Assembly: GCF_003054555.1 (NCBI RefSeq)
Contig: NZ_CP026304.1
Location: 2,232,001-2,296,000 of the forward strand
Direction: 5' to 3'
Source: Streptomyces lunaelactis
GTDB lineage: Bacteria > Actinomycetota > Actinomycetes > Streptomycetales > Streptomycetaceae
DNA length: 64,000 bases
Shown here piece after piece: positions 40,180 through 50,283 of this stretch. The notes below the pieces were generated by a model. The model was given only the letters and a program-made list of their open reading frames with translations, was not told the DNA's origin and did no database searches. Position numbers and translations under genes: made by a program. Within the stretch, counting starts at the first letter, position 1; the number at the start of each line of letters is the position of its first letter.

Positions 40180-41274
40180 TCACGCCTTGCGGCGTGCAGC
40201 AATCGCCTCGTACACCATGCCGACGAGCAGCTGGTCGGCATCCCTGCGGCCGAACTCGGCGGCCGCACGGGACATCTCGTACAGCCGGTGCGGATCGGCG
40301 AGCACCGGAAGGACATGCCCCTGGACCCACTCGGGGGTCAGTTCGGCGTCGTCGACCAGCAGTCCGCCGCCGGCCTTCACCACAGGCTGGGCATTGAGCC
40401 GCTGTTCGCCGTTGCCGATCGGCAGCGGTACGTATGCGGCAGGCAGCCCGACGGCGGAGAGTTCGGCGACGGTCATCGCGCCCGCGCGGCAGAGCATCAT
40501 GTCGGCCGCGGCGTACGCGAGGTCCATCCGGTCCACGTACGGTACCGGGATGTAGGGCGGCATACCGGGCATGTTGTCCACGCGCGGCAGTTCGTTCTTC
40601 GGACCGACCGCGTGCAGGATCTGGATGCCGGAGCGCTGCAGCACCGGAGCGATCTGCTGGATCACCTCGTTGAGGCGGCGGGCGCCCTGCGAGCCGCCGG
40701 ACACCAGCAGCGTCGGCAGGTTGGGGTCGAGACCGAAGGCGGCGCGTGCCTCGGGGCGCACCCGCGCGCGGTCGAGGGTGGCGATGGTGTGGCGCAGCGG
40801 GATGCCGATGTAGCGGGAGTTGCGCAGCTTGCTGTCGGGGGTGGCGACGGCCACGCCCGCGGCGTACCGCGAACCGATCTTGTTGGCCAGGCCGGGCCGG
40901 GCGTTGGCCTCGTGGACCACGATCGGCACCCCGAGCCGCTTGGCGGCCAGATAGCCGGGCAGCGCGACATAGCCGCCGAAGCCGACGACGCAGTCCGCCT
41001 TCGTACGCTCCAGGATCTGCTCGGCGGCCTTGATGGTGCCGCGCAGTCGTCCGGGGACCGTGATCAGCTCAGGGGTAGGCCTGCGCGGCAGCGGAACGGC
41101 AGGGATGAGCGCCAGCTCGTATCCCCGCTCGGGTACGAGCCTGGTCTCGAGCCCCTTCTCCGTGCCGAGGGCCGTGATTCCCACGGTCGGGTCCTGCCTG
41201 CGCAGGGCGTCCGCGAGGGCGAGCGCGGGCTCGATATGGCCGGCGGTCCCCCCACCGGCGAGTACGACATGCAC
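40180..41274 (-). CDS. murG: UDP-GlcNAc:lipid I N-acetylglucosaminyltransferase MurG
   Basis: A 364-aa GT-B glycosyltransferase at the inner membrane face that adds GlcNAc to lipid I to make lipid II. The first glycine-rich motif GGGTAGH is at 7-13, [13 protein letters not shown] binds near the donor, and the second site reads [17 protein letters not shown] start at 41274 puts the motif at its usual place. It is 6 bp downstream of ftsW; murC, often next to murG in other phyla, is not here. Confidence 0.95.
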   Translation of the reverse strand: MHVVLAGGGTAGHIEPALALADALRRQDPTVGITALGTEKGLETRLVPERGYELALIPAVPLPRRPTPELITVPGRLRGTIKAAEQILERTKADCVVGFGGYVALPGYLAAKRLGVPIVVHEANARPGLANKIGSRYAAGVAVATPDSKLRNSRYIGIPLRHTIATLDRARVRPEARAAFGLDPNLPTLLVSGGSQGARRLNEVIQQIAPVLQRSGIQILHAVGPKNELPRVDNMPGMPPYIPVPYVDRMDLAYAAADMMLCRAGAMTVAELSAVGLPAAYVPLPIGNGEQRLNAQPVVKAGGGLLVDDAELTPEWVQGHVLPVLADPHRLYEMSRAAAEFGRRDADQLLVGMVYEAIAARRKA

Positions 41275-41280
41275 CGAAAT

Positions 41281-42714
41281 TCACCGCTCTCCGGACGGAC
41301 GCTTCTTGGCGCGCCGTCTGATCGTCTTCCATCTCACCCCGGGCCTCCGCATGGCCAGGGCCGCCCTCGCGGCGGGATCCTCTCGCGCGAAGGCAATCAG
41401 CAGCCCCACCGCGAACATGGTCGGCAGGAGGGCCGACCCTCCGTAGGAGAACAGCGGGAGCGGGACACCGGCGATCGGCAGCAGACCGAGCACCGCACCG
41501 ATGTTGACCACGGCCTGAGCCGTGATCCAGGTGGTCACACCTCCCGCCGCGTACCTCACGAAGGGGTCCTCCGTGCATCCGGCCACGCGGATACCCGCAT
41601 AGCCTAGAGCCGCGAAGAGGGCGAGCACCGACAGCGTCCCCGCCAGGCCCAGTTCCTCCCCGGCGATGGCGAAGATGAAATCGGTGTGAGGTTCGGGGAG
41701 TTGACCCCATTTTTCCACACTTGCACCCAGGCCGGAACCGAACCATCCGCCAGAGGCAAGAGCATAGATGCCGTGCACGGCCTGCCAGCACTCGCCTTGG
41801 GGGCCGAGGTCGATGGCGCCGATGCAGGAGAGCCGTGACATGCGGTTCTCGTTGGTCTTGATCAGTACGAAGCCGACGAAGCCGGCGATGGCGAGCACAC
41901 CGGCGAAGAGCCGGGTCGGCGCTCCGGCCAGCCACAACAGGCCGAAGAGGATCGCGGTGAGGATGATCGCCGTACCCATGTCGCCGCCGAGCATGATCAG
42001 ACCGAGCAGCATGAAGGCGACCGGGACGAGCGGCACGAGCATGTGCTTCCACTGGGTCAGCAGCCGCCTGTCCTGTTTACGGGCGAGCAGATCGGCGCCC
42101 CACAGGATCAGCGCCAGCTTGCCGAACTCACTGGGCTGGAGCTGGAACGGGCCGCCGAGATAGATCCAGTTCTGGTTGCCGTTGACCGCATGTCCTATCC
42201 CGGGGACCTGGACGAGCACCATCAGGAAGACGGCGCCCATGAGGAGCGGGTAGGACAGGGCCCGGTGCAGGGTGACGGGCATCCGCGACGCGACCAGGAG
42301 CAGCACGGTGCCGATCGCCGCGGCGAGGAACTGCTTGCGGAAGAAGTACGAGGCGGGGAGCGAGAGCTCCAGCGCCTTGATCATCGAGGCGGAGTACACC
42401 ATGACCAGGCCGAGGACGGTGATCAGGAGGCTGCTGCCGAGGATGAGGTAGTACGCGGTCAGCGGCCGGTCCCAGGCCCGGCGCGCCTGCTCGTACAGCC
42501 GCCGGAGGCCGCGGCCGCGGGGCGGTCGCGGCGGGCTGGGCCTGCGGTCGGTGCCGCGGGCGACGGCTGGGCGGCGTACGGCTCCCCCGGCGCGGCCCCG
42601 CAGCGCGAGCCCGGGGAGGCCGACAGCGGCGCGTGCGGGCCCGTCCGGCGACAGCTTCGTCCTCAATCTCCCCCGGCTACCGCTGGGAGGTGCCCCCACG
42701 GGCTGGATATCCAT
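41281..42714 (-). CDS. ftsW: Septal peptidoglycan glycosyltransferase FtsW
   Basis: A 477-aa SEDS-family polymerase with about ten membrane helices that links lipid II into glycan strands at septa together with FtsI. Catalytic-region sequences KWGQLPEPHTDFIFAIAGEE and the SEDS loop are visible, and the C terminus is basic and ends RRRAKKRPSGER. The N-terminal cytoplasmic extension of about 84 residues is low-complexity and is partly coded by a known type of Streptomyces intergenic repeat (42661-42700). The ATG at 42714 has GGAGGGG at 8 nt, so this extension appears to be translated. Confidence 0.9.
   Translation of the reverse strand: MDIQPVGAPPSGSRGRLRTKLSPDGPARAAVGLPGLALRGRAGGAVRRPAVARGTDRRPSPPRPPRGRGLRRLYEQARRAWDRPLTAYYLILGSSLLITVLGLVMVYSASMIKALELSLPASYFFRKQFLAAAIGTVLLLVASRMPVTLHRALSYPLLMGAVFLMVLVQVPGIGHAVNGNQNWIYLGGPFQLQPSEFGKLALILWGADLLARKQDRRLLTQWKHMLVPLVPVAFMLLGLIMLGGDMGTAIILTAILFGLLWLAGAPTRLFAGVLAIAGFVGFVLIKTNENRMSRLSCIGAIDLGPQGECWQAVHGIYALASGGWFGSGLGASVEKWGQLPEPHTDFIFAIAGEELGLAGTLSVLALFAALGYAGIRVAGCTEDPFVRYAAGGVTTWITAQAVVNIGAVLGLLPIAGVPLPLFSYGGSALLPTMFAVGLLIAFAREDPAARAALAMRRPGVRWKTIRRRAKKRPSGER
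42661..42700. repeat. Streptomyces intergenic repeat inside the ftsW reading frame
   Basis: The sequence contains the CTACCGCTGGGAGGTGCCCC motif, which I recognise as part of a recurrent, hairpin-forming Streptomyces intergenic repeat; the copy here differs slightly from the common form. It lies within codons for residues about 5-18 of FtsW. Confidence 0.6.
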
Positions 42715-42767
42715 GCTGGCTGTCCCCTCCAGGTGTGCGCGGCGCGGCAGCGCGGGGGTCGGGCCGG

Positions 42768-44177
42768 TCAGGCGCGTTCTGCGAGTGCGCGGACCGCGTC
42801 CGCGAACGCCTCGCCTCGCTTGTTGTAGTTGGCGAACATGTCCATCGAGGCACACGCCGGGGCCAGCAGAACCGTATCCCCGGGCCGGGCGAGCCCTGCT
42901 GCTTCCCGGACCGCCGCCGACATCGCCCCAGTGTCTGTCCGGTCGAGGTCGACGACCGGGACCTCCGGGGCGTGTCGCGCGAGGGCTTCGGCGATCAGGG
43001 CGCGGTCCGCTCCGATCAGTACGACTCCGCGCAGTCGCTTTGCCGACCTCTCCACGAGCTCGTCGAAGGTCGCCCCCTTGGCCAGGCCGCCCGCGATCCA
43101 CACGATCGGGTCGTAGGCCGCCAGGGAGGCCTCCGCGGCATGGGTGTTGGTGGCTTTGGAGTCGTCGATGTACGCCACACCGGCCACGTCCTGGACGTGC
43201 TCGATGCGGTGCGGGTCGGGGCGGAAGGCCCGCAGTCCGTCGCGTACGGCGGCGGGCGGGACGCCGAAGGCGCGGGCGAGCGCGGCCGCCGCGAGGGCGT
43301 TGGCGATGTTGTGCGGGGCCGGCGGCCTGACGTCCGCGACCTCCGCGAGCTCCTGGGCCTGCTTGTGCCGGTTGTCCACGAAGGCGCGGTCGACCAGGAT
43401 GCCGTCGACAACGCCGAGTTGGGAGGGGCCGGGCGTGCCGAGGGTGAAGCCGATCGCCCGGCAGCCCTCCTCGACGTCGGCCTCGCGCACCAGGTCCTCG
43501 GTCGCCTTGTCGTCGGCGTTGTAGACACAGGCGACCGTGTTGCCCTCGTAGATACGGCCCTTGTCGGCGGCGTACGCCTCCATGGAGCCGTGCCAGTCGA
43601 GGTGGTCCGGCGCCAGGTTGAGCACGGCGGCCGAGTGGGCGCGCAGCGAGGGCGCCCAGTGCAGCTGGTAGCTGGAGAGTTCGACGGCGAGTACGTCGTA
43701 CGTCGTATCGCCGAGGACCGCGTCGAGCAGCGAGACGCCGATGTTGCCGACGGCAGCCGTGCGCAGGCCCGCGGCCTCGAGGATCGAGGCGAGCATGCGT
43801 ACGGTCGTGGTCTTGCCGTTGGTGCCGGTGACCGCGAGCCAGGGAGCGGCGTCCGGACCCCGCAGGCGCCACGCCAGCTCCACGTCGCCCCATACCGGGA
43901 CGCCCGCCTCGGTGGCGGCCAGGAAGAGCGGCTTGGCCGGCTTCCAGCCGGGCGTGGTGACGATGAGCTCGGTACCGGCGGGCAGGGAAGATCCGTCGCC
44001 GAGGCGGACGGTGATCCCCTCCGCCTCCAGCTCGGCCGCCTGCGTACGGGAGCGCTCGTCGTCCCCGTCGTTGACGACCGTGACGACGGCACCGAGGCCG
44101 TGCAGCACCCGGGCGGCGGGGATGCCGCTCACGCCGAGTCCCGCGACGGTGACCTTCTTGCCCTGCCAGGTGCTCAC
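42768..44177 (-). CDS. murD: UDP-MurNAc-L-Ala:D-Glu ligase MurD
   Basis: A 469-aa Mur ligase that adds D-glutamate to UDP-MurNAc-L-Ala. Rossmann-like N-terminal domain (VAGLGVSGIPAARVL), central ATPase with GTNGKTTTV, and a C-terminal domain containing DDSKATNTHA and GGLAKG. The GTG at 44177 overlaps the mraY stop (GTGA), matching the coupling used elsewhere in the operon; the ATG at 44192 (474 aa) is the alternative start. Confidence 0.94.
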   Translation of the reverse strand: MSTWQGKKVTVAGLGVSGIPAARVLHGLGAVVTVVNDGDDERSRTQAAELEAEGITVRLGDGSSLPAGTELIVTTPGWKPAKPLFLAATEAGVPVWGDVELAWRLRGPDAAPWLAVTGTNGKTTTVRMLASILEAAGLRTAAVGNIGVSLLDAVLGDTTYDVLAVELSSYQLHWAPSLRAHSAAVLNLAPDHLDWHGSMEAYAADKGRIYEGNTVACVYNADDKATEDLVREADVEEGCRAIGFTLGTPGPSQLGVVDGILVDRAFVDNRHKQAQELAEVADVRPPAPHNIANALAAAALARAFGVPPAAVRDGLRAFRPDPHRIEHVQDVAGVAYIDDSKATNTHAAEASLAAYDPIVWIAGGLAKGATFDELVERSAKRLRGVVLIGADRALIAEALARHAPEVPVVDLDRTDTGAMSAAVREAAGLARPGDTVLLAPACASMDMFANYNKRGEAFADAVRALAERA

Positions 44178-45244
44178 TTGTCGGCTGCCCATCCCGCGTA
44201 GAAGAGGCCCAGACTCACGATCACGCACATGCCCTGGATGATCCAGAACCTGACCACCACAAGGACTTCGGACCACCCCTTGAGTTCGAAGTGGTGCTGG
44301 AGCGGCGCCATCCGGAAGACCCGCTTGCCGGTCATCTTGAAGGAGCCGACCTGGATGACCACCGACATGGTGATCATCACGAAGAGGCCGCCGAGGAGGG
44401 CCAGCAGCAGCTCCGTACGGGAGCAGATCGCCAGACCCGCGAGCGCGCCGCCCAGGGCGAGCGAGCCGGTGTCACCCATGAAGATCTTGGCAGGTGAGGT
44501 GTTCCACCACAGGAAGCCGAAGCATGCGCCCATCAGGGCGGAGGCGACGACCGCGAGGTCGAGTGGATCGCGTACCTCGAAGCAGGCGTTGGGGTTGGTC
44601 AGCGTCACCGCGTTGGCGCAGGACTCCTGGAACTGCCAGAGCCCGATGAAGGTGTACGCCCCGAAGACCATCACCGACGCACCGGTGGCCAGGCCGTCCA
44701 GACCGTCCGTCAGGTTCACGCCGTTCGACATGGCGAGAATCATGAACAGCGCCCAGAGGACGAAGATCACCGGGCCGATGGACCAGCCGAAGTCCGTGAT
44801 GAACGAAAGCTTCGTGGAGGCCGGGGTGTTGCCCCGGTTGTCCGCGAACTGCAGCGACAGCACGGCGAAGGCGATGCCGACGATCAGCTGTCCCGCCATC
44901 TTCGCCTTGGCCCGCAGACCGAGCGAGCGCTGCTTGACGATCTTGATGTAGTCGTCCAGGAAGCCGACCACGCCCATGCCGCCCATCAGGAAGAGCACCA
45001 GCACACCCGAGAACGTCGGGTCCTCGCCGGTGATCACCTTGGCCAGGGCGTACGCGATGAACGTGGCCAGGATGAAGGAGATACCGCCCATGGTGGGCGT
45101 GCCCTTCTTGCTTCCGTGGCTGCGCGGGCCGTCGTCCCGGATGAACTGCCCGTAACCCTTGCGGGCAAGGAGCTTGATCAGCAGCGGGGTTCCGACCAGG
45201 GTCAGGAAGAGCCCGATGGCTCCCGCGAAGAGGATCTGCCTCAT
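44174..45244 (-). CDS. mraY: Phospho-MurNAc-pentapeptide translocase MraY
   Basis: A 356-aa membrane enzyme with ten predicted helices that transfers phospho-MurNAc-pentapeptide onto undecaprenyl phosphate to give lipid I. Catalytic motifs are FLDDYIK, NLTDGLDGLA (both with metal-binding Asp pairs) and APLQHHFELKGW. The ATG overlaps the murF stop by 4 nt. It is the target of several nucleoside antibiotics made by actinomycetes. Confidence 0.96.
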   Translation of the reverse strand: MRQILFAGAIGLFLTLVGTPLLIKLLARKGYGQFIRDDGPRSHGSKKGTPTMGGISFILATFIAYALAKVITGEDPTFSGVLVLFLMGGMGVVGFLDDYIKIVKQRSLGLRAKAKMAGQLIVGIAFAVLSLQFADNRGNTPASTKLSFITDFGWSIGPVIFVLWALFMILAMSNGVNLTDGLDGLATGASVMVFGAYTFIGLWQFQESCANAVTLTNPNACFEVRDPLDLAVVASALMGACFGFLWWNTSPAKIFMGDTGSLALGGALAGLAICSRTELLLALLGGLFVMITMSVVIQVGSFKMTGKRVFRMAPLQHHFELKGWSEVLVVVRFWIIQGMCVIVSLGLFYAGWAADK

Positions 45245-46647
45245 CGGCCGGTGACCTCACCCTCGGTCGTGTTCTCGAGCAGTGCCTGGGCGACCCGCTC
45301 GAGCCCGACCGACCTGGAAGCCTTCACCAGCACGACGTCTCCCGGACGCAGCTCACTGCGCAACAGGTCGACCGCCGCCTGCGCGTCGGACACGTGCACC
45401 GACTCCTCACCCCACGAACCCTCGTTATATGCGCCCAGTTGCAGCCAGGACGCTTCCCTGCCCCCGACTGCGACGAGCTTGCTGACGTTGAGCCGGACAG
45501 CGAGCCGTCCGACCGCGTCGTGCTCGGCGAGCGCCTCGTCGCCGAGCTCGGCCATCTGGCCGAGCACCGCCCAGGTCCGCCGCCCCCGGCCCATGGCAGC
45601 GAGCGCACGCAGTGCGGCTCTCATGGACTCGGGGTTCGCGTTGTAGGCGTCATTGACGATCGTCACGCCGTCCGGACGCTCGGTGACCTCCATGCGCCAG
45701 CGGGAGAGGGTGCCCGCCTCGGAGAGCGCGAGGGCGATCTCGTCGACGGACATGCCCAGCTCATGGGCGACGGCGGCCGCGGCGAGCGCGTTCGACACGT
45801 GGTGCTCACCGTACAGCCGCATGGTCACGTCACTGCACCCGGTGGGGGTGTGGAGCGTGAAGGCGGGCTGTCCGTGCTCGGTGAGCCGGACATTCTCGGC
45901 ACGTACGTCGGCGTCCGCGGCCTCTCCGAAGAGGACCACACGGGCCTTGGTACGGGAGGACATGGCGCGTACGAGGGGGTCGTCGGCGTTGAGCACGGCG
46001 ACTCCGTCCTCGGGCAGACACTCGACGATCTCGCCCTTGGCCTCGGCGATCTGCTCACGGCCGCCGAACTCGCCGATGTGGGCGGTGCCGACGTTCAGTA
46101 CGAGAGAGACCTTCGGCGGGACCAGGCCGCTGAGATAGCGGATGTCGCCGATGTAGCGGGCGCCCATTTCGAGGACGAGGTGCTCGGTGTCCTCGACGGC
46201 CCGCAGCGCGGTCAGCGGCAGGCCGATCTCGTTGTTCAGATTGCCCGCCGGGTAGACCGTGGGGCCCTTGCGCTCGAGGAGTTGGGCGATGAGGTCCTTG
46301 GTGCTGGTCTTGCCGGAGGAGCCGGTGAGCGCGACGGCGGTGGTGCCGAGGCGTTCGACGATGGTGCGGGCGAGGGCTCCGAGCGCGACGGTGACGTCGG
46401 GCACCACGATCGCGGGTACGCCGACGGGGCGGGTGGCGAGTACGGCCGCCGCACCTGCCGCCACCGCGCTCCGTGCGTAGTCGTGGCCGTCGACGTGCTC
46501 GCCGGCGAAGGCGGCGAAGAGGCTGCCGGGCCGGACCGCGCGGGAGTCGATGACGACGGGACCGGTGACCCGTACGGCCGGATCCGGTATGTCGTACGAC
46601 TGCCCGCCGACGATTTCGGCGATCTCGGCGAGGGAGAGGGCGATCAC
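45241..46647 (-). CDS. murF: UDP-MurNAc-tripeptide:D-Ala-D-Ala ligase MurF
   Basis: A 468-aa Mur ligase that adds D-Ala-D-Ala to the tripeptide precursor. ATP-binding GSSGKTSTK, the carbamylated-lysine and metal segment around AEAKGEIVE, and NDAYNANPESM are visible. The GTG at 46647 lies 4 bp after the murE stop, so the pair is coupled. Confidence 0.95.
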   Translation of the reverse strand: MIALSLAEIAEIVGGQSYDIPDPAVRVTGPVVIDSRAVRPGSLFAAFAGEHVDGHDYARSAVAAGAAAVLATRPVGVPAIVVPDVTVALGALARTIVERLGTTAVALTGSSGKTSTKDLIAQLLERKGPTVYPAGNLNNEIGLPLTALRAVEDTEHLVLEMGARYIGDIRYLSGLVPPKVSLVLNVGTAHIGEFGGREQIAEAKGEIVECLPEDGVAVLNADDPLVRAMSSRTKARVVLFGEAADADVRAENVRLTEHGQPAFTLHTPTGCSDVTMRLYGEHHVSNALAAAAVAHELGMSVDEIALALSEAGTLSRWRMEVTERPDGVTIVNDAYNANPESMRAALRALAAMGRGRRTWAVLGQMAELGDEALAEHDAVGRLAVRLNVSKLVAVGGREASWLQLGAYNEGSWGEESVHVSDAQAAVDLLRSELRPGDVVLVKASRSVGLERVAQALLENTTEGEVTGR

Positions 46648-46651
46648 TGGG

Positions 46652-48319
46652 TCATCCCTGACTGTTCTCGATTGCTGCGCGAAGTACCTGACGGTCGTCG
46701 AAGGGGCGGACCACTCCGGCGATGTCCTGGCCCTGCTCGTGGCCCTTGCCCGCGATCAGCACGGTGTCGCCCGGGCGTGCGCGGGCGACGGCCGCCGCGA
46801 TGGCCGCTGCCCGATCGGCCTCCACCAGGACGTCGCCGCGCTCATGGATCGGCACCTCGGCGGCGCCCGCGAGCATCGCGGCGAGGATCGCGAGCGGGTC
46901 CTCGGAGCGGGGGTTGTCGGAGGTCAGCACGGCGGTGTCGGCGAGGCGGGCGGCGGCCGCGCCCATCGGGCCGCGCTTGGTCACATCCCGGTCGCCGCCG
47001 CAGCCGAGCACGATGTGCACCTTGCCCTCGGTGACCTTGCGCAGGGAGCGCAGGACCGATTCGACGGCGTCCGTCTTGTGGGCGTAGTCGACGACGGCGA
47101 GGTACGGCTGGCCCGCGTCGACGCGCTCCAGGCGGCCCGGCACGCCGGGGACGGCGGCGATGCCGTCGGCGGCGGTCTGCGGGTCGATGCCGGCGACGGC
47201 GAGGGTGACGACGGCCGCCAGGGTGTTGGCGACGTTGAAGGGTCCTGGCAGCGGGGCCCGGGCGCGGATGCGCTCGCCCTCAGGGCCGACCGCGGTGAAA
47301 ATCGAGCCGACTGCGCTGATTTCAACGTTCTCGGCCCGCCAGTCGGCGTCCGGGTGGCCCTCGGCGGAGAAGGTGGTGACCGGGACGGTCGCTTCCTTGA
47401 CCAGCCTGCGGCCGTGCTCGTCATCGAAGTTGACGACCCCGAGCCTGCTGCGGCGCGGGGTGAACAGCTGAGCCTTCGCCTGGAAGTAGTCCTCCATGCC
47501 GGAGTGGAATTCCATGTGCTCGGGGCTGAGGTTGTTGAAGACGGCGACGTCGAAGACGCAGCCGTCGACCCGGCCGAGCACGAGGGCGTGGCTGGAGACC
47601 TCCATGGCGACCGAGTCGACGCCACGCTCGCGCATGACGGCGAACAGTGCCTGGAGATCGGTGGCCTCGGGGGTGGTGCGCTCGGACTTGATGCGCTCGT
47701 CGCCGATACGCATCTCGACCGTGCCGATCAGACCGGTCGAGCGGCCCGCCCTCCGGAGCCCGCCCTCGACGAGATACGCCGTGGTGGTCTTGCCGGAGGT
47801 GCCGGTGATCCCGATCTGGAGCAGGTCCTCGCCGGGATGCCCGTAGATCTCGGCTGCCAGCTCGCCCATACGGCCGCGCGGGTTCTCGGTGACCAGGACC
47901 GGCAGGCCGGTCGCGGCGGCGCGCTCGGCACCCGCCGGGTCGGTGAGGATCGCGGCAGCCCCGAGGTCGGCGGCCTGCGCGGCGAAGTCGGCGCCGTGGA
48001 AGCGGGCGCCCGGCAGGGCCGCGTACACGTCACCGGGGCGTACCGCCCGGGAGTCGTGGGTGATGCCGGTGACCTCACCGGGGGCCGGGCTCTTCGCGCC
48101 CAGCCGGGCGGCCAGCTCCCCGAGCGGGGTCGGGCGGGGCCGGTCCGGACGGGGCGCTCCCGGGTGCCCCGCGCGGACGTCCGGCTGGGCGGTTCGGTAC
48201 TGATCAGCGTGTGACACGGCGGTGAGCGTACCCGGCGCACCCGGCCCGGGCGAAAAGGAGGGGGCCTTGCGGGTACTGCGGTCCGGGCGGTTCCCGGAAT
48301 CGGAGGTGATCGTTGTCAC
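46652..48319 (-). CDS. murE: UDP-MurNAc-L-Ala-D-Glu:diaminopimelate ligase MurE
   Basis: A 555-aa Mur ligase that adds the third stem residue. ATP site GTSGKTTTAYLV, and DNPRSEDP, whose DNPR arginine marks enzymes that add diaminopimelate rather than lysine; Streptomyces walls contain the LL isomer. The N terminus has about 60 extra Pro/Arg-rich residues relative to common MurE. The GTG at 48319 has GGAGGA 7-8 nt upstream, so this extension is probably translated; a later GTG before SHADQY is the alternative. Confidence 0.94.
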   Translation of the reverse strand: MTTITSDSGNRPDRSTRKAPSFSPGPGAPGTLTAVSHADQYRTAQPDVRAGHPGAPRPDRPRPTPLGELAARLGAKSPAPGEVTGITHDSRAVRPGDVYAALPGARFHGADFAAQAADLGAAAILTDPAGAERAAATGLPVLVTENPRGRMGELAAEIYGHPGEDLLQIGITGTSGKTTTAYLVEGGLRRAGRSTGLIGTVEMRIGDERIKSERTTPEATDLQALFAVMRERGVDSVAMEVSSHALVLGRVDGCVFDVAVFNNLSPEHMEFHSGMEDYFQAKAQLFTPRRSRLGVVNFDDEHGRRLVKEATVPVTTFSAEGHPDADWRAENVEISAVGSIFTAVGPEGERIRARAPLPGPFNVANTLAAVVTLAVAGIDPQTAADGIAAVPGVPGRLERVDAGQPYLAVVDYAHKTDAVESVLRSLRKVTEGKVHIVLGCGGDRDVTKRGPMGAAAARLADTAVLTSDNPRSEDPLAILAAMLAGAAEVPIHERGDVLVEADRAAAIAAAVARARPGDTVLIAGKGHEQGQDIAGVVRPFDDRQVLRAAIENSQG

Positions 48320-48335
48320 TGGTGGTTCCTCCGGG

Positions 48336-50279
48336 TCACTCGCCGGGTTCGAAGGTGACGGGCAGCCGGGCGGGAGTACTGCCGGTCGGTGCGACCTGGA
48401 GGGTCTTGAGGGCGAACTCCATGACCTTCTGATAGATCGGGCCGCAGATCTGGCCGCCGAAGTAGCTGCCCTTGGTGGGGTTCTGGATGGCGCAGTAGAC
48501 GGTGATCCGCGGCTGGTCGGCGGGCGCGAAGCCGGCGAAGGAGGCGGTGTAGCCCTTATAGCGGCCGAGCTCCGGATCGACGCGGTTGGCCGTTCCGGTC
48601 TTGCCCGCGACGCGGTAGCCGGGGATACGAGCCCTGGTGCCCGTACCTTCCTCGTCGTCGACGACCGACTCCAGCATGGTGGCCAGCGTCTTGGCGGTCG
48701 CCTCGCTGACCACGCGCGTCTTCTTGGGGGCGGCGGCCGGGGTGAACCGCCCGTCGGGCCCCTTGGTGCCGCGGATCAGGGTGGGTTCGACGCGTACACC
48801 GCCGTTGGCGATCGTCGAGTAGACGGAGGCCGCCTGCATGGCGCTGAGCGAGAGGCCCTGGCCGAACGGGATCGTGTACTGCTGCGAGGTGGACCAGTCC
48901 TGCGGCTTGGCGAGGATGCCGGGCGTCTCGCCCGGATAACCGAGCCCGCTCGGGCTGCCCAGGCCGAATTTCCGCAGGTAGGAGTAGAGCACCTGGTTGG
49001 CCGCCGGCTGGGTCTTGCCGAGCTGGCCGGTCGCCAGGATCGTGCCGATGTTGCTGGACTTGGAAAGTACGCCGTTGAGCGTGAGGTTCCAGGTGGGGTG
49101 GTCGATGTCGTCCTTGAAGAGCCGGTCGCCGCGGTGCAGCCGGTTGGGGACGACGACATGGGTGGCGGGCGTGGCGGCCTTCTCCTCCAGCACGGCGGCC
49201 ATGGACATCACCTTGGCGGTGGAGCCCGGCTCGTACGCGTCCTGGAGCGCGGCATTGCCCATGGCAGCCGAATTGGCCTGGGAGAGGTCGTTGGGGTCGA
49301 AGCCGGGCGCGTTGGCCATGGCGAGGACCTCGCCGGTCTGGGTGTTCTGCACCATCACGTAGCCGCGGTCGGCCTTGGACTTCTTCACCTGCTCGGCGAT
49401 GGCCTGCTGGGCGGCCCACTGGATGTCGCGGTCGATGGTCAGCTCGATATCCGAGCCGGGGACCGCGGGGACCTCACGGGAGCCCGCGGTGGGGACTCGC
49501 CGGCCGCCGGACTGGGCGTAGGTGATCTGCCCGTCCTGGCCCGCGAGCGCCTTGTCGAGCATGGACTCGACGCCGCCGCCTCCCCTGCCCTCACCGTTGA
49601 CGTAACCCAGTATCCCGGCGGCGAGATCGCCGTTGGGGTAGACGCGTTTGCTGCTGGGCTCCTGGAAGACGCCGAGGAGCACATTGGCGCCGGAGCCGCC
49701 CTTGTGCTTGTCGGCCCGGGCCTTCTCGGCGAAGACGCCCTTGAGGTCCTTGATCTGGTTCCAGACCTGGGGGGTCTGGCGGCGGGCCAGCACGGTGTAG
49801 CGGGACTTGGGGGTCCCGAGCTTCTTGGCGAGCTCGGAGACGTCCTTGCCGAGGATCGGGGCGAGCAGCGCGGCCGCCTGTTCCGGCGCGTCGGGAGCCT
49901 TGCTCTCCTTCGGCGTGAACAGCTGCGGGTCGGCGGTGATGTCGTACGCGTCGACGCTGGTGGCCAGGGCGATGCCGGCCCGGTCGGTGATCTCGCCGCG
50001 CTCGGCAGTGAGCTTGTGGCTGAAGTAGCGATCCTTCTCGGCCTTGGCGGCGTACGCGCTCGCGTCGACGGCCTGGACCTGGAGCAGCCGGACGACGAAG
50101 GCGAGCATCACGAGGGTCAGGCCGAGGCTGACCAGCCGCAGCCGGGGGCGGGGGCTGCCGAGCCGGATCGGGCGCGGGGTGCTGCGCTGCGCGGGACGCG
50201 AGCGGCGGAGTGCGGGGCGCGCGGACGGCCGCCGGGCGGGGCTCGGAACCCGTCGCCGCGGTGGTTCCTTGGAGGGCAC
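48336..50279 (-). CDS. ftsI: Septal transpeptidase FtsI (PBP3)
   Basis: A 647-aa class B penicillin-binding protein, the partner of FtsW. A basic proline-rich cytoplasmic tail (1-47) precedes one membrane helix (48-66), a pedestal domain and the transpeptidase domain with the nucleophile S353-T-A-K356, the SSN triad at 408-410 and KTG at 560-562. It cross-links septal peptidoglycan and is the beta-lactam target. The GTG at 50279 lies 4 bp after the ftsL stop and has AGGTGA upstream. Confidence 0.96.
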   Translation of the reverse strand: MPSKEPPRRRVPSPARRPSARPALRRSRPAQRSTPRPIRLGSPRPRLRLVSLGLTLVMLAFVVRLLQVQAVDASAYAAKAEKDRYFSHKLTAERGEITDRAGIALATSVDAYDITADPQLFTPKESKAPDAPEQAAALLAPILGKDVSELAKKLGTPKSRYTVLARRQTPQVWNQIKDLKGVFAEKARADKHKGGSGANVLLGVFQEPSSKRVYPNGDLAAGILGYVNGEGRGGGGVESMLDKALAGQDGQITYAQSGGRRVPTAGSREVPAVPGSDIELTIDRDIQWAAQQAIAEQVKKSKADRGYVMVQNTQTGEVLAMANAPGFDPNDLSQANSAAMGNAALQDAYEPGSTAKVMSMAAVLEEKAATPATHVVVPNRLHRGDRLFKDDIDHPTWNLTLNGVLSKSSNIGTILATGQLGKTQPAANQVLYSYLRKFGLGSPSGLGYPGETPGILAKPQDWSTSQQYTIPFGQGLSLSAMQAASVYSTIANGGVRVEPTLIRGTKGPDGRFTPAAAPKKTRVVSEATAKTLATMLESVVDDEEGTGTRARIPGYRVAGKTGTANRVDPELGRYKGYTASFAGFAPADQPRITVYCAIQNPTKGSYFGGQICGPIYQKVMEFALKTLQVAPTGSTPARLPVTFEPGE

Positions 50280-50283
50280 TGCG

